Source: Stenotrophomonas rhizophila
GTDB taxonomy: Bacteria; Pseudomonadota; Gammaproteobacteria; Xanthomonadales; Xanthomonadaceae
Assembly: GCF_007667275.1 (NCBI RefSeq)
Contig: NZ_VDQT01000002.1
Span: 124,001-188,000 of the forward strand
Direction of reading: 5' to 3'
Length of the DNA stretch: 64,000 nt
In this document: positions 1-10,251 of the stretch, in pieces
Layout of the letters: every line of letters begins with the position of its first letter
How positions within the stretch are numbered: position 1 is the first letter of the stretch
Position numbers and translations under genes: made by a program
Notes under the pieces: model-generated
What the model saw: the letters and a program-made list of their open reading frames with translations, nothing else
Told to the model about the DNA's origin: nothing
Databases searched by the model: none

Positions 1-38
1 CCACCGTCGTTCCCCGCGAACGACGGTGGCGGCTCTAC
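1..38 (-). repeat. GTAG-type palindromic repeat (SMAG/REP-like)
   Basis: Bases 1-11 and 19-29 form a perfect 11-bp stem (ccaccgtcgtt / aacgacggtgg) around a 7-base loop. Read on the minus strand the element starts GTAGAGCC at position 38, like the other GTAG repeats here. It may continue to the left of the window. Confidence 0.7.
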
Positions 39-179
39 CTGAACAACCCGACCACATTGATGAACCTGAATCTGTCCCGCGCCAACAAACCGGCGCCTTT
101 CCCGGCAGATGGCTATCGGACCCGCGTGGTTTCCGACACAATCGACGTATCTATTCCCAGGGCGACCGCCCCGCGGGCA

Positions 180-452
180 ATGCAAGCCTACGTCTACAAA
201 AGCCAACGCAAGCAGGACACCTACGTCTACCTCGCCGCCCGCGACGCCTTCGATGCACTTCCAGATGCATTGAACGCCACCCTGGCGCCGTTCGCATTCG
301 TGCTGGAAGTCGCCCTGACCCCTGACCGTCGCCTCGCCCTGGCCGACGTCGAGCAGGTGCGCGCCAACCTGGCCGAACGCGGGTTCCACCTGCAGATGCC
401 GCCGCCGCTGGTCGCGCCGGTGCGGGTCCCGCGCCGCGATGACCCGCGATGA
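180..452 (+). CDS. YcgL domain-containing protein
   Basis: A small 90-residue protein of the YcgL family, whose function is unknown. The start [18 protein letters not shown] and the later FVLEVAL and [14 protein letters not shown] stretches are typical of the family. The frame is open further upstream from a TTG at 57, but the family begins at the MxxYVYKS motif, so the ATG at 180 is chosen. The stop overlaps the start of the next gene (ATGA), which implies translational coupling to the ankyrin protein. Upstream bases 39-179 hold no other gene that I can see. Confidence 0.85.
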   Translation: MQAYVYKSQRKQDTYVYLAARDAFDALPDALNATLAPFAFVLEVALTPDRRLALADVEQVRANLAERGFHLQMPPPLVAPVRVPRRDDPR

Positions 453-3400
453 CTGAGTCCCTGCGCAGCCGCGCCATCGCCATTGCCGTCACCCTCGGCA
501 GCCTGCTGTCGCTGGCCGTGGTGCTGGGCGGCGTGCCGGCAGCGCTGGGTGTCGCGCTGGCGCAGCCGGCGTTCGCGCTTGGCGTGTCCTGGTGGCGCCG
601 CAGCCGCACGGTTCCCGCGCTGGCCCAGCTGGGCCGACAGGATCTGCCAGCGCTGGCCGCGCTGTGGTCGCTGGGGCCGGCGGCCTTCGCGTTGCTGGTG
701 TCCTGGCCGCTGGGCGCGCTGCACGACAGCGGCAGCCTCGCTGCCGCACTCGGCCTGAGCGTGGCGGTGAGCGCCGCGCTGCTGGGGGTCTGGCGGACCT
801 GGCCGCTCTGGAACGAAATCGAACGCAGTGACGGCAGCCTGGCGCGGCATTGGCGCAGCCTGGCCACGCGCGACCTCAGCGCCTGGCGCGGCCTGGCCGT
901 GGCCGCCCTGGTCGTGGCCGTCTGCGCCCTGGTGGTGGTACCGGCATGGCCCGGCCTGCTGGCCGACAGCCTGCGCTGGCCGTTCGCACTGGCGGTGCTG
1001 ATCGGTTCGCCGCTGGCCCACTTCGCCCTGCAGCGCATCGCCCCGGCCGACCCGCTGGCCGCACGCAGCGTGCTGGAGCCGGCCGACGCCGTATTCGCTG
1101 CCGCTGCCCACGACGATGGCACGAGCCAGCCATTGGAACCGCTGGGCCAGCATGAACGCCTGCCGGCGCTGTACGAGGCTGCGCGTAGTGGCCGCGTTGA
1201 TCGGGCCTTGCAGCTGCTCGCCGCCGGCGCCGATCCGCATGGCCTGCCTGACCCGGGCTGGCGCGACCAGCGCAGCCTGGTGGTGCTGGCCGCCGTGCTG
1301 CCGGACCTGCGCCTGCTGCGCGAGCTGATCGCGCGCGGCGTCGGCGTCAATACGCCGCACCGCGGCATGACCCCGCTCCTGGCAGCGACCCGCGACAGCT
1401 GGCACGGCCGCCCCGAAGCGGTGATGACCCTGCTCGCCAACGGCGCCGATTCGCGCGCGGTCGACAGCGACGGCAACACCCCGCTGCATCATGCCGCCCG
1501 CAGTTCCGACCCCGGCGTGGCCGCACTGCTGCGCGACGCCGCCGCCGAGGTGGATGCCCTGAACCACGACGGCTGGTCGCCGCTCGCGGTGGCCTGCCAG
1601 GTCGGCAACTGGCGCCTGGCCCGGTTCCTGCTCGAGCGCGGTGCGCGCACTGAACCGGCTGACGGCACCCCGGTACTGCTGGCCGCGGCCGGCACCGAAG
1701 AAGACGATCCGGCCGGCGTACAGCTGCTGCTCAAGCACAAGGCCCGCGCCGACGCCCGCGACCGCCAGCGCCGCAGCGCCCTGCACGAAGCCGCCCTGGC
1801 CGGGCATGTGGACATCATCGACGTACTGCTGGCCGCGGGCGCCAACCTGGAAGCGCGCGACGCGCTGTCGCGCACGCCGTGGCTGGAAGCGGCGCGTGCC
1901 GGTCGCGCGGCGGTGGTCGAACACCTGCTGCCGCACAAGCCCGACCTGCATGCGCTGGACGTGGAAGGACGCAATGCGGTGCTGCTGGCGTGCATGGCCG
2001 ACAGCGTGTCGCCGCTGCTGGTGCGCCGCCTGCTCGACCTGGGTATCGCCGCCGACGTGCCCGACCCGCAGGGGCGCCGCGCCGTGGACATTGCCGCCGC
2101 CGCCGGGCGCTGGGCCATCGTGTCGCTGCTGGACCGCAGCTATCCGCTGCCGGTCGCGGTCACCGATGGCCTCGCCGGCGCCGGCGACGCCGCGATCGAG
2201 CCGGGCGCGCCGAGCCTGCCGGACCGACCGCCGCTGGACCTGCTGCGCGAAGCGCTGGGCTTCGGCAATGTCGATGGCATGCCCACGCTGGCCCGCCTGT
2301 GTACGCCGGAGGAGCTGGGCGGCCTGCTGCACGACGCCGAACTGGCCCTGGACCCGCACGCGGTGGAATGGCTGCTGGCGCACGGCGCCGCGCCGGAAGT
2401 GCTGGATGCGTGCGGCGACACCCCGATGTTCGCGCTGCTGGCGCGCGGCATCGACGCGGTGCCGGCGCTGCAGGTGCTGCTGCGCCGGGGCGTGTCGCCG
2501 GCCGGTGCCGGCGGCCTGGCCCGCCTGCTGGCCGCCTGTGCCCAGCACGACCAGGCCGCGCGCGGCCTGGAACAGCTCGCGCTGGAACTGCTCGAGCGCG
2601 GTGCCGACCCGTTCGCGGCCTCGCCCGCAGGTGATCCGCCGCTGTCGCTGGCGGTGCGGCTGGGCTGGCTGCGCCTGCAGCAGGCCCTGCTGACCCTGGG
2701 CGTGGATCGCGAAGCCCGCGACAGCCACGGCATGACCGCCCTGCACCTGGCCACCGCGCTGGCCCGCGAGGGTTCGCTGAAGCTGCTGGTGCAGCAGGGC
2801 GCATCGCCCGAAGCACGCGCCGCCGACGGCCAGACCCCGCTGGGCGTGGCGCTGTCGATCGGCCGCCGCGACCTCGCCGACTGGCTGGACTGGCGGGTGT
2901 GGCCGCTGCCGCGCCGCGCGCTGCGTGCGGCCGACCTGCCGGCCGCGGCCATGGCCGGCGACGCGGATGCGGTGCGCCGTTTGAACGACTTGGGCTTTGC
3001 CGTCGACGTGGTCGATGCGCAGGGCTGCACCGCGCTGCTGCGTGCTGCAGGCGGCGGCCACCTTGCGGTGGTCGACCTGCTGCTGGCACGCGGCGCCAAC
3101 CCGCAGCACGCTGCGGCCAGCGGGGCCACGCCGCTGTCGGCAGCGGTCAGCATGCGCCAGATCGACATCGTCTCGGCCCTGCTCGATGCCGGTGCCGAAC
3201 TGGAATATCGCCTGCCCGGCGGGGTGACCGTGCTCATGCTGGCCTCGGCGCTCGGCCTGCCCGACATCGCCGCACGCCTGCTTACCGCCGGTGCCAACGT
3301 GCATGCCGGCGACGCCCAGCAGCTGGGCCCGCTGCACTGCGCCGCGCTGTATGGCTTCGGTGCGCGCGACCGCTCGCGCCTGCTGGCGCTGCTGGATACG

Positions 3401-3790
3401 CTGCTGCTGGCCGGCGCCGAACCCGACCAGGCCGCCGCCGGCGCGGTCACGCCGCTGCTGCTGCTGCTGGGCGCCCGTGCCGAGCCCGGCACCGCCTGCG
3501 ACGAACAGGTGGTGCTGGCGGCGGTCGAGCGCCTGCTGGATGAAGAAGTGTCGCTGGACGTGCGCGACCCGCGCGGCTTCGGTCCGCTGCACCTGGCCGC
3601 CCTGCACGGGTTGCCGCTGCTGGTGCAGCGCCTGCTGCGTGCCGGCGCCGACCCCGACGTACGCGACGCCCTCAACCGCAGCCCGCGCGAGATCGCGGTG
3701 ATGCGCGGTTTCATCGACGTGGCCGGCGAGTTCGAGCCGCGCGTGCCGGGCGTGTCCTCGATGGCAAGATTCCTGCGCGATAACGGGTAA
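449..3790 (+). CDS. Large membrane-anchored ankyrin repeat protein
   Basis: 1113 residues. Roughly the first 195 residues hold about four or five hydrophobic segments (near 10-50, 65-88, 95-115, 148-170 and 176-195). The rest, from about residue 235, is a long series of ankyrin repeats with the usual G-TPLHxAA and LLxxGAD motifs, for example [12 protein letters not shown] and [12 protein letters not shown] central stretch near 570-620 and a few later spots are more degenerate. The layout suggests a protein held in the inner membrane by its N terminus, with a large protein-binding solenoid on one side. Partners cannot be told from sequence. It is coupled to the YcgL gene by a 4-base overlap and converges on the antiporter gene 15 bases downstream. 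Confidence 0.85.
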   Translation: MTESLRSRAIAIAVTLGSLLSLAVVLGGVPAALGVALAQPAFALGVSWWRRSRTVPALAQLGRQDLPALAALWSLGPAAFALLVSWPLGALHDSGSLAAALGLSVAVSAALLGVWRTWPLWNEIERSDGSLARHWRSLATRDLSAWRGLAVAALVVAVCALVVVPAWPGLLADSLRWPFALAVLIGSPLAHFALQRIAPADPLAARSVLEPADAVFAAAAHDDGTSQPLEPLGQHERLPALYEAARSGRVDRALQLLAAGADPHGLPDPGWRDQRSLVVLAAVLPDLRLLRELIARGVGVNTPHRGMTPLLAATRDSWHGRPEAVMTLLANGADSRAVDSDGNTPLHHAARSSDPGVAALLRDAAAEVDALNHDGWSPLAVACQVGNWRLARFLLERGARTEPADGTPVLLAAAGTEEDDPAGVQLLLKHKARADARDRQRRSALHEAALAGHVDIIDVLLAAGANLEARDALSRTPWLEAARAGRAAVVEHLLPHKPDLHALDVEGRNAVLLACMADSVSPLLVRRLLDLGIAADVPDPQGRRAVDIAAAAGRWAIVSLLDRSYPLPVAVTDGLAGAGDAAIEPGAPSLPDRPPLDLLREALGFGNVDGMPTLARLCTPEELGGLLHDAELALDPHAVEWLLAHGAAPEVLDACGDTPMFALLARGIDAVPALQVLLRRGVSPAGAGGLARLLAACAQHDQAARGLEQLALELLERGADPFAASPAGDPPLSLAVRLGWLRLQQALLTLGVDREARDSHGMTALHLATALAREGSLKLLVQQGASPEARAADGQTPLGVALSIGRRDLADWLDWRVWPLPRRALRAADLPAAAMAGDADAVRRLNDLGFAVDVVDAQGCTALLRAAGGGHLAVVDLLLARGANPQHAAASGATPLSAAVSMRQIDIVSALLDAGAELEYRLPGGVTVLMLASALGLPDIAARLLTAGANVHAGDAQQLGPLHCAALYGFGARDRSRLLALLDTLLLAGAEPDQAAAGAVTPLLLLLGARAEPGTACDEQVVLAAVERLLDEEVSLDVRDPRGFGPLHLAALHGLPLLVQRLLRAGADPDVRDALNRSPREIAVMRGFIDVAGEFEPRVPGVSSMARFLRDNG

Positions 3791-3805
3791 TCGCGGCGCG
3801 CCTCG

Positions 3806-5608
3806 TCAATCGCGGCGGTCGGCGTCGGTTCCGTCGGCGCGGCCGGCATCGGCCTCGAACAGGCGCATCAGGTCCGCCCTGGCGTCGCGCGAGGTCTGCA
3901 TCACCGCGGCCTCGTCGTCGTAGACCAGGTACTGGTCGCGGAGCAGTTTTTCATCGTGCTCGCGGAAACGCTCCACGTGGTTGCGGGCCGTGTCGCCGGG
4001 GATGCCCAGCGCGGTCAGCACGCGCTCGCTCATGTCCAGGCTGGTCCCGAACACCTCGCGGAACGGTTCGGCCGACATGTCCATCAACCGCCAGGCATGC
4101 TGGCGGTTGCGCGCACGCGCCAGCACCACTGCATTTGGATACATGCGCCGGATCAACCGTGTCGCGTGCATGTTCGCGTCCGGATCATCCAGCGTGATCA
4201 CGAACACGCGCACGTTCTCGCCGCCGGCCGCGCGCAGCATCTCCGGTCGGGTCGGGTCGCCGTAGTACAGCTTGTTGCCGAAACGACGCAGGTCCGACAC
4301 CGTATCCGGGTTCGCTTCCAGTGCAATGAACGGGATCTTCTGCGCGGTCAGCAGGCGCGCCACCACCTGGCCGAAGCGGCCCATGCCGGCGATCATCACG
4401 CTGGGCTGGGTGCCGCCCGTGTCGATGGTGTCGGCCGCGGGCCTGTCGCCGGCGACCTCGTGTTCGCCGCCCAGCAACCGCAGCAGCCCGATCAGCAGCA
4501 GCGGCGTGAGCGCCATCGACAGGCCGACGATCGCCACCAGCCGGTCGTGGTTGGCGTTGCCGAGCAGGTTCGCGCGCTGCGCTTCGTTGAACACCACGAA
4601 CGCGAACTCACCGCCCAGCCACAGCACGCTGCCGAGCAGCAGCGCGTGCCGCGTGCTCAGTCTGGCCAGCTTGCCGATGCCGAACAGCAGGCTGAACTTC
4701 ACCACCAGCAGCACCGCCACCCCGAGCGCGATCGCCCACGGTTCGGCCACCACCCGGTCCAGGTCGATGCCCATGCCCACGGCGATGAAGAACAGGCCCA
4801 GCAACAATCCCTTGAACGGCTCGATCTGCGATTCCAGCTCATGCCGGAATTCCGAATCCGAGAGCAGCACGCCGGCCAGGAACGCGCCCAGGCTGGGGCT
4901 CAGACCCACCGTCTGCATGAACCACGCCGTGCCCAGCACCACCAGCAGCGCCATCGCGGTGAACACTTCCGGGCTGCGCGTGCGCGCCACGGTGTTGAAC
5001 AGCCAGCGCAGCACCGGTCGCCCGCACAGGATCACCACCGCCAGTGCGCCCAGCGCCACCGCCACGTCGTTCCATTGCAGGGTTTCATTGCGGGCCCCGC
5101 CCAGCAGCGGAATCGCCGCCAGCAGCGGAATCGCGATCAGGTCCTGGAACAGCAGGATGGCAAAGCCCAGCCGGCCGTAATCGGTGTTGAGCCCCTTGTG
5201 TTCGGACAGCAGCTGCAGGCCCACCGCGGTGGACGACAGCGCCAGCGCGATGCCCACGATCAGCGCCCCCTTCCAGTGGAAGTGGTCCAGCATCAGCAGG
5301 CTGCCCAGCACCACCGCGCTCAGCGCCACCTGCGCGGTGCCGGCACCGAACACCGAGCGCCGCATCACCTTCAGCCGCGTGGGCGACAGCTCCAACCCGA
5401 TCACGAACAGCAACATCACCACGCCGATCTCGGCCGCGCCGAGGATCCGGTCGGCGTCCTGTACGAAGCCCAGCCCGTCCGGGCCGAGCACCACGCCCGC
5501 CGCCAGGTAGCCCAGCACGGCACCCAGCCCGAGTTTCTTGAACACCGGCACCGCGATCACCGCAGCCAACAGCAACACCAGGGCCAGGACCAGCGCACCG
5601 CTATGCAT
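3806..5608 (-). CDS. CPA2 family monovalent cation:proton antiporter (KefB/KefC type)
   Basis: About 600 residues. The N-terminal two thirds is a Na/H-exchanger-type membrane domain with about 12 hydrophobic segments (starts MHSGALVLALVLLLAAVIAV; contains GYLAAGVVLGP and LLFVIGLELSP). It is followed by a TrkA-N/RCK nucleotide-binding domain at roughly 400-520 with the Rossmann motif MIAGMGRFGQVVARLL. Family members exchange K+ (or Na+) for H+ and are gated through the RCK domain; KefB and KefC are gated by glutathione adducts. Length matches KefB/C (about 600-620). An in-frame ATG lies eight codons upstream, but the chosen ATG has AGG seven bases before it. Whether it is a true glutathione-gated Kef is not shown. 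Confidence 0.88.
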   Translation of the reverse strand: MHSGALVLALVLLLAAVIAVPVFKKLGLGAVLGYLAAGVVLGPDGLGFVQDADRILGAAEIGVVMLLFVIGLELSPTRLKVMRRSVFGAGTAQVALSAVVLGSLLMLDHFHWKGALIVGIALALSSTAVGLQLLSEHKGLNTDYGRLGFAILLFQDLIAIPLLAAIPLLGGARNETLQWNDVAVALGALAVVILCGRPVLRWLFNTVARTRSPEVFTAMALLVVLGTAWFMQTVGLSPSLGAFLAGVLLSDSEFRHELESQIEPFKGLLLGLFFIAVGMGIDLDRVVAEPWAIALGVAVLLVVKFSLLFGIGKLARLSTRHALLLGSVLWLGGEFAFVVFNEAQRANLLGNANHDRLVAIVGLSMALTPLLLIGLLRLLGGEHEVAGDRPAADTIDTGGTQPSVMIAGMGRFGQVVARLLTAQKIPFIALEANPDTVSDLRRFGNKLYYGDPTRPEMLRAAGGENVRVFVITLDDPDANMHATRLIRRMYPNAVVLARARNRQHAWRLMDMSAEPFREVFGTSLDMSERVLTALGIPGDTARNHVERFREHDEKLLRDQYLVYDDEAAVMQTSRDARADLMRLFEADAGRADGTDADRRD

Positions 5609-5802
5609 GGGGAAACCTGCGCATCGCATCATCGGCCTGTCGCCGGCGGCCCATTATGCGGCCCGGCGCGTCAAACGACCTTCAACCGGGCCCGAACGAG
5701 GGCCCGCAAGGGGTTGACCCGGTCTGCGCGCGGGTCCAGACTGCCGCCCGCTGACCGCGCCGGCACGGTGCGCCCAGCGAAACCCTTCCGGAGTCCACAC
5801 CC

Positions 5803-5859
5803 ATGTCCAGCGACAGTAGAAGTCGACCTTGCTCGACGCCAGCGATGGCCACCGCCTGA
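5803..5859 (+). CDS. Possible leader peptide upstream of mgtE
   Basis: An 18-codon ORF (MSSDSRSRPCSTPAMATA) with a fair ribosome-binding site (GGAG nine bases before ATG). It ends 57 bases before the mgtE start, in a 308-base gap that holds no other gene. Leader peptides with proline codons control some Mg2+ transporter genes (mgtL of Salmonella); this one has two prolines. I do not recognise an M-box. This is an inference from position only. Confidence 0.3.
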   Translation: MSSDSRSRPCSTPAMATA

Positions 5860-5916
5860 CACGGGACGGTTCGCCAGCGTTGGCGTCGCGCATACGCGAT
5901 CCACAAGGCGAACCCC

Positions 5917-7284
5917 ATGAACCAGAAAGACCTCCTGCGCCCGGCGGCCGATGCGGCCCTGGGCGCGCCCCTGCAGGACTTCAACACCGCCGACGCGGTG
6001 GAATACCTCAACACCCTGGAGCTGTCGCGCGCCGCCGACACGCTGGCCGCGTTGCCGCTGCCGCGTGCGGTGAAAATGCTCGAACAGCCCGAGCTGACCC
6101 GCAGTGGCGACCTGGTCGCCGCGTTGCCGGAAACCAAGGCGGCCGCGCTGCTGGGCCTGATGGCCGACGACCGCGCCACCGACATCGTCCATGAGCTGGA
6201 CGAAGACGAACGCGCCCGGCTGATCCCGCTGCTCAGCGCCGAATCGCGCCAGGCCATCCAGCAGCTGCTCAGCTATCCCGCGCACACCGCCGGCGCATTG
6301 ATGACCACCGAGTTCGTCAGCGTGCCGGCCGACTGGACAGTGGGCCGCACCCTGCAGCACATCCGCGAGGTCGAGCGCACCCGCGAAACCGTGTACGCCA
6401 TCTACGTGCTCGACCCGCACAGCCAGGCCCTGCAGCAGGTGGTGACCATGCGCCGCCTGATCACCGGCCTGCCCGACGAGCCGATCCTGGAGGTTGCCCA
6501 GGTCAACCCGCCGGTGACCGTCGATGCCATGCTCGACCAGGAAGAAGTGGCGCAGCTGATCCGCCGCCACGACCTGCTGGCCATTCCGGTGGTGGACGCG
6601 CGCCAGCAGGTGCTGGGCATCGTCACCGTGGACGACATCCTCGATGCCCTGATCGAAGAATCCACCGAGGACGCGCACAAGTTCGGCGGCATGGAAGCGC
6701 TGGAAAAGCCGTACATGCAGATCGGTTTCTTCGAGATGCTGCGCAAGCGCGCCGGCTGGCTCAGCGTGCTGTTCCTCGGCGAAATGCTTACCGCCAGCGC
6801 CATGCAGCATTACGAGGACGAGCTGGCCCGCGCCGTGGTGCTGACCCTGTTCATTCCGCTGATCATGAGTTCGGGCGGCAACTCCGGCTCGCAGGCCACC
6901 TCGCTGCTGATCCGCAGCCTGGCGTTGCGTGAACTGCGCCTGCGCGACTGGTGGAAGGTGGCGCTGCGCGAAGTGCCGACCGGCATCACCCTGGGCGCCA
7001 TCCTTGGCGTGCTGGCGATCATCCGCATCGTGTCCTGGCAGCTGCTCGGCCTGCACGACTACGGCGAGCACTGGCAGCTGCTGGCGCTGACCATCGGCGC
7101 GGCCCTGGTCGGCATCGTCACCTTCGGCTCGCTGTCCGGCTCGATGCTGCCGTTCATCCTGAAGCGTCTCGGCTTCGACCCGGCCAGCGCCTCGGCACCG
7201 TTCGTGGCGACCCTGGTCGACGTGACCGGGCTGGTGATCTATTTCAGCATCGCCGCGATGATCCTGCGCGGCACGCTCCTTTAG
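5917..7284 (+). CDS. mgtE: Magnesium transporter MgtE
   Basis: 455 residues, usual for MgtE. Order of domains: N-terminal MgtE superhelix (about 20-130), a pair of CBS domains (about 130-260, with TAGALMTTEFVSV and VVDARQQVLGIVTVDDILD), then a five-helix membrane channel domain with the SSGGNSGSQATSLLIRSLA motif that forms the Mg2+ pore. It imports Mg2+ across the inner membrane, and the cytosolic domains close the channel when Mg2+ is plentiful. It ends in TAG, directly followed by half of a long palindromic repeat. Confidence 0.95.
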   Translation: MNQKDLLRPAADAALGAPLQDFNTADAVEYLNTLELSRAADTLAALPLPRAVKMLEQPELTRSGDLVAALPETKAAALLGLMADDRATDIVHELDEDERARLIPLLSAESRQAIQQLLSYPAHTAGALMTTEFVSVPADWTVGRTLQHIREVERTRETVYAIYVLDPHSQALQQVVTMRRLITGLPDEPILEVAQVNPPVTVDAMLDQEEVAQLIRRHDLLAIPVVDARQQVLGIVTVDDILDALIEESTEDAHKFGGMEALEKPYMQIGFFEMLRKRAGWLSVLFLGEMLTASAMQHYEDELARAVVLTLFIPLIMSSGGNSGSQATSLLIRSLALRELRLRDWWKVALREVPTGITLGAILGVLAIIRIVSWQLLGLHDYGEHWQLLALTIGAALVGIVTFGSLSGSMLPFILKRLGFDPASASAPFVATLVDVTGLVIYFSIAAMILRGTLL

Positions 7285-7305
7285 TTGGATGGGATCCGAC
7301 CCTAC
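7285..7305 (-). repeat. Solitary end of the 143-bp palindromic repeat family
   Basis: The minus strand reads GTAGGGTCGGATCCCATC, matching the terminal sequence of the four full-length elements at 10953, 22956, 44560 and 49071. No partner arm follows before the next gene. Confidence 0.5.
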
Positions 7306-7410
7306 CGCTGTCGCGCCATGCGTGTGGTACGGCATACCCCGTCGGCGCTGCTGGAACATCTGGCCTCTCCTGCGCGGGATCATCCCAACCGCACCGCGAG
7401 CCGTGTACCG

Positions 7411-7433
7411 TGTCACCACGTGTCCCGGTGACA
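7411..7433 (+). promoter_or_regulatory. Inverted repeat just upstream of the acyl-CoA ligase gene
   Basis: TGTCACC, nine bases, GGTGACA: 7-bp perfect arms ending 10 bases before the ATG at 7444. It could be an operator or a hairpin that masks the weak ribosome-binding region. Confidence 0.4.
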
Positions 7434-7443
7434 GTTCGACCCG

Positions 7444-10173
7444 ATGAGCATCTACCACCTGCAATCCGTGTTCCGCCCGCAATCGGTGGCCGTCGTCGGC
7501 GGCAGCCCGCGCGAGCGCTCCGCCGGCCGCGCGGTGATGCGCAACCTGCGCGCCACCGGCTTTCCCGGCAAGGTCGCCTGGATCAACCCGCGCTACGGCG
7601 AGATCGACGGCATCAGCACGGTCAAGCGGCTCAAGGACCTGGACTGGGTGCCCGAGCTGGTCGTCATCACCGCGCCGGCCAGCATCGTGCCGCAGGTGGT
7701 CGCCACCGCCGCCGAGCGCGGCGTGGCGGCCGCCATCATCCTCACCGCCAACCTCGGCCAGGGCCCAGGCTCGCTTGCCGAACAGGTCGAAGCCGCCGCG
7801 CGCCCCAAGGGCCTGCGCATCCTCGGTCCGCACTGCCTGGGCGTGATCGCGCCGCACGCCCGCCTCAACGCCAGCATCGCCGCGCATTTCCCGCAGGCCG
7901 GCGACCTGGCGCTGATCTCCGAATCCAGCGCGATTGCCGCGGCGCTGGTGGAGTGGGGCGTGGCACGCTCAGTCGGCTTTTCCGCCGTGGTCTCGCTCGG
8001 CGACGCACTCGACGTCGACTTCGGCGACCTGCTCGACTACTTCGCCACCGACTACCGCACCCGCGCGATCCTGCTCTACGTCGAACACATCCGCGACGCG
8101 CGCAAGTTCATGTCGGCCGCGCGCGCCGCCGCCCGCGCCAAACCGGTGGTGGTGGTCAAGTCCGGTCGCCACATCCGCATCGATCCGGACGGCGACACCC
8201 ACGTGCAGGCGCTGGCCAGCTCCGACGCGGTGTATGGCGCTGCCTTCAACCGCGCCGGCCTGCTGCGGGTGAGCGCGCTGGACGAACTGTTCACCGCCGC
8301 CGAAACCCTGGGCCGGCTGGGCACCTTCCCCGGCCGGCGGCTGGCCATCCTCAGCAACGGTGGCGGGGTGGGGCGCCTGGCCGTGGACCAGCTGCTGGCG
8401 CTGCGCGGCAGCCTGGCCGAGCTCTCGCCCGGCACCATCGCCGAACTCGACGGCGTGCTGCCCGAGGGCTGGTCACGCAGCAACCCGGTCGACATCGTGG
8501 TCGACGCGGACGGCGATCGCTACGCGGCCGCCATCGATGCGCTGATGTCCGACCCCGGCAACGATGCGGTGCTGGTCGTCAACGTGCCCACCGCCTTCAC
8601 TTCCTCGGCCGACGCGGCGCAGGCACTCACCCGCACGCTGGGCCTGCGTCCGCGCCACCACCGCGACAAGCCGGTGTTCGCGGTGTGGCTGGGCAACGAC
8701 GACCGCGCCACCGCCACCCTCAACGCCGCGCGCGTGCCCACCTATCCGACCGAAGCCGAAGCCGTGCGCGGCTTCCAGCACCTGGTGCGCTACCGCGACG
8801 CGCAGGCCGCGCTGATGGAGACCCCGCCCAGCCTGCCGCAGGATTTCGTGGTCGATACCGCCGCCGCGCGCGCCATCGTCGACGCCGCGCTGGCGGCCGG
8901 CCAGCAGTGGCTGGACCCCATCGCCACCTACCAGCTGCTGACCGCCTACGGCATTCCGTCGGCGCCGGTGATGCAGGCGCGCGATGCGCATGAGGCCATG
9001 GACCTGGCCCAGCCGCTGCTGGAGCAGGGCGCCACGGTGGCGGTGAAGGTGTTCTCGGCCGACATTCCGCACAAGTCCGATGTCGATGGCGTGCGCCTGA
9101 ACCTGGGCACGCTGCAGGCGGTGCAGGCCGCCGCCAGTTCGATCCTGGCGCGTGCCCACGAACTGCGCCCGAACGCGCGCATCGACGGCGTGCTGGTGCA
9201 GCCCACCATCGTGCGGCCCAAGGCGCGCGAATTGATCGCCGGCATTGCCGACGATCCCACCTTCGGTCCGGTGGTGGTGTTCGGCCGCGGCGGCACCGCG
9301 GTGGAAGTGATCGACGACAAGGCGCTGGCGCTGCCGCCGCTGGACCTGCGCCTTGCCCACGAGCTGATCGGCCGCACCCGCGTTTCACGCATCCTCAAGG
9401 CCTATCGCGACGTCCCGGCCGCCGACGAGCGCGCGGTCGCGCTGATCCTGGTCAAGCTGGCCCAGCTGGCCGCCGACATTCCCGAAGTGCGCACGCTGGA
9501 CATCAATCCGCTGCTGGCCGACCGCGACGGGGTGATCGCGCTGGACGCGCGCGTGGCGATCGCCCCCTCGCGCAAGCTGCACAAGGGCCGCGGTCATCCA
9601 CGTTTCGCCGTGTTCCCGTACCCGAAGGAGTGGGAGCGTACCCTCACCCTGTCCGACGGCGCACCTGCGTTCGTGCGCCCGGTGCGGCCGGAGGATGATG
9701 CATTGTTCCGCGCCTTCTTCGCCCGCGTGACCGACGATGACCTGCGCCTGCGCTTCTTCCAGTCGGTGAAGCATTTCAGCCACGAGTTCATCGCCCGCCT
9801 GACCCAGCTCGACTATGCCCGCTCCATCGCCCTGGTCGCGATCGATCCACGCAGCGGCGACATGCTCGGCGCTGTGCGCCTGCATGCGGATGCCGACTAC
9901 GACCGCGGCGAATACGGCATCCTGATCCGTTCCGATCTCAAGGGCCACGGCATCGGCTGGCGGTTGATGACCATCATGATCGAGTACGCCCAGTGGCTCG
10001 GGCTGAACATCGTCGAAGGCCAGGTACTGCGCGAGAACAGCACCATGCTGGCGATGTGCCAGAGCCTGGGGTTCAAGACCAGGCTCGATCCCGACGACCC
10101 CACGGTAATGGTGGTGACCCTGCCGGTGCAGAGCGTGCAGGTGCCCGAGCCGCCGGAGGGCGTGATGCATTGA
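7444..10173 (+). CDS. ADP-forming acyl-CoA ligase fused to a GNAT acetyltransferase
   Basis: 909 residues. The first about 130 residues are a CoA-binding domain (SVAVVGGSPRERSAGRAV). A succinyl-CoA ligase-like domain follows (about 145-440, with LGPHCLGVI and ALISESSAIAAAL), then an ATP-grasp domain (about 480-700, VAVKVFSADIPHKSD and GRGGTAVEVI), and a C-terminal GNAT domain (about 730-900, with the acetyl-CoA site around LKGHGIGWRLM). This layout is that of the Pat/YfiQ (PatZ) protein lysine acetyltransferases, which acetylate acetyl-CoA synthetase and other enzymes. In many of those the ligase half is inactive and acts as a sensor; I did not resolve whether it is active here. No strong ribosome-binding site precedes the ATG. 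Confidence 0.9.
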   Translation: MSIYHLQSVFRPQSVAVVGGSPRERSAGRAVMRNLRATGFPGKVAWINPRYGEIDGISTVKRLKDLDWVPELVVITAPASIVPQVVATAAERGVAAAIILTANLGQGPGSLAEQVEAAARPKGLRILGPHCLGVIAPHARLNASIAAHFPQAGDLALISESSAIAAALVEWGVARSVGFSAVVSLGDALDVDFGDLLDYFATDYRTRAILLYVEHIRDARKFMSAARAAARAKPVVVVKSGRHIRIDPDGDTHVQALASSDAVYGAAFNRAGLLRVSALDELFTAAETLGRLGTFPGRRLAILSNGGGVGRLAVDQLLALRGSLAELSPGTIAELDGVLPEGWSRSNPVDIVVDADGDRYAAAIDALMSDPGNDAVLVVNVPTAFTSSADAAQALTRTLGLRPRHHRDKPVFAVWLGNDDRATATLNAARVPTYPTEAEAVRGFQHLVRYRDAQAALMETPPSLPQDFVVDTAAARAIVDAALAAGQQWLDPIATYQLLTAYGIPSAPVMQARDAHEAMDLAQPLLEQGATVAVKVFSADIPHKSDVDGVRLNLGTLQAVQAAASSILARAHELRPNARIDGVLVQPTIVRPKARELIAGIADDPTFGPVVVFGRGGTAVEVIDDKALALPPLDLRLAHELIGRTRVSRILKAYRDVPAADERAVALILVKLAQLAADIPEVRTLDINPLLADRDGVIALDARVAIAPSRKLHKGRGHPRFAVFPYPKEWERTLTLSDGAPAFVRPVRPEDDALFRAFFARVTDDDLRLRFFQSVKHFSHEFIARLTQLDYARSIALVAIDPRSGDMLGAVRLHADADYDRGEYGILIRSDLKGHGIGWRLMTIMIEYAQWLGLNIVEGQVLRENSTMLAMCQSLGFKTRLDPDDPTVMVVTLPVQSVQVPEPPEGVMH

Positions 10174-10251
10174 GCCGCGCGGGGCGGCTGCTGCAACACA
10201 CCGGGCCGCAGGCGGTACGCCACCGCCGCCGCTATCGCCGACAATGACCGG

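Noticed and set aside
227..3607. A minus-strand open frame of over 1100 residues opposite the ankyrin gene
   Set aside because: It is rich in Gln, Arg and Gly with no known motif and lies fully opposite a well-supported ankyrin protein. High GC content makes long antisense frames common here.
5633..5916. A Mg2+ riboswitch (M-box) upstream of mgtE
   Set aside because: I could not find the conserved M-box core; only a possible leader ORF was retained.
3956..5920. A plus-strand frame of about 650 residues over the antiporter gene
   Set aside because: Its translation is His/Gln/Arg-rich and featureless, while the minus strand has a full CPA2 antiporter.
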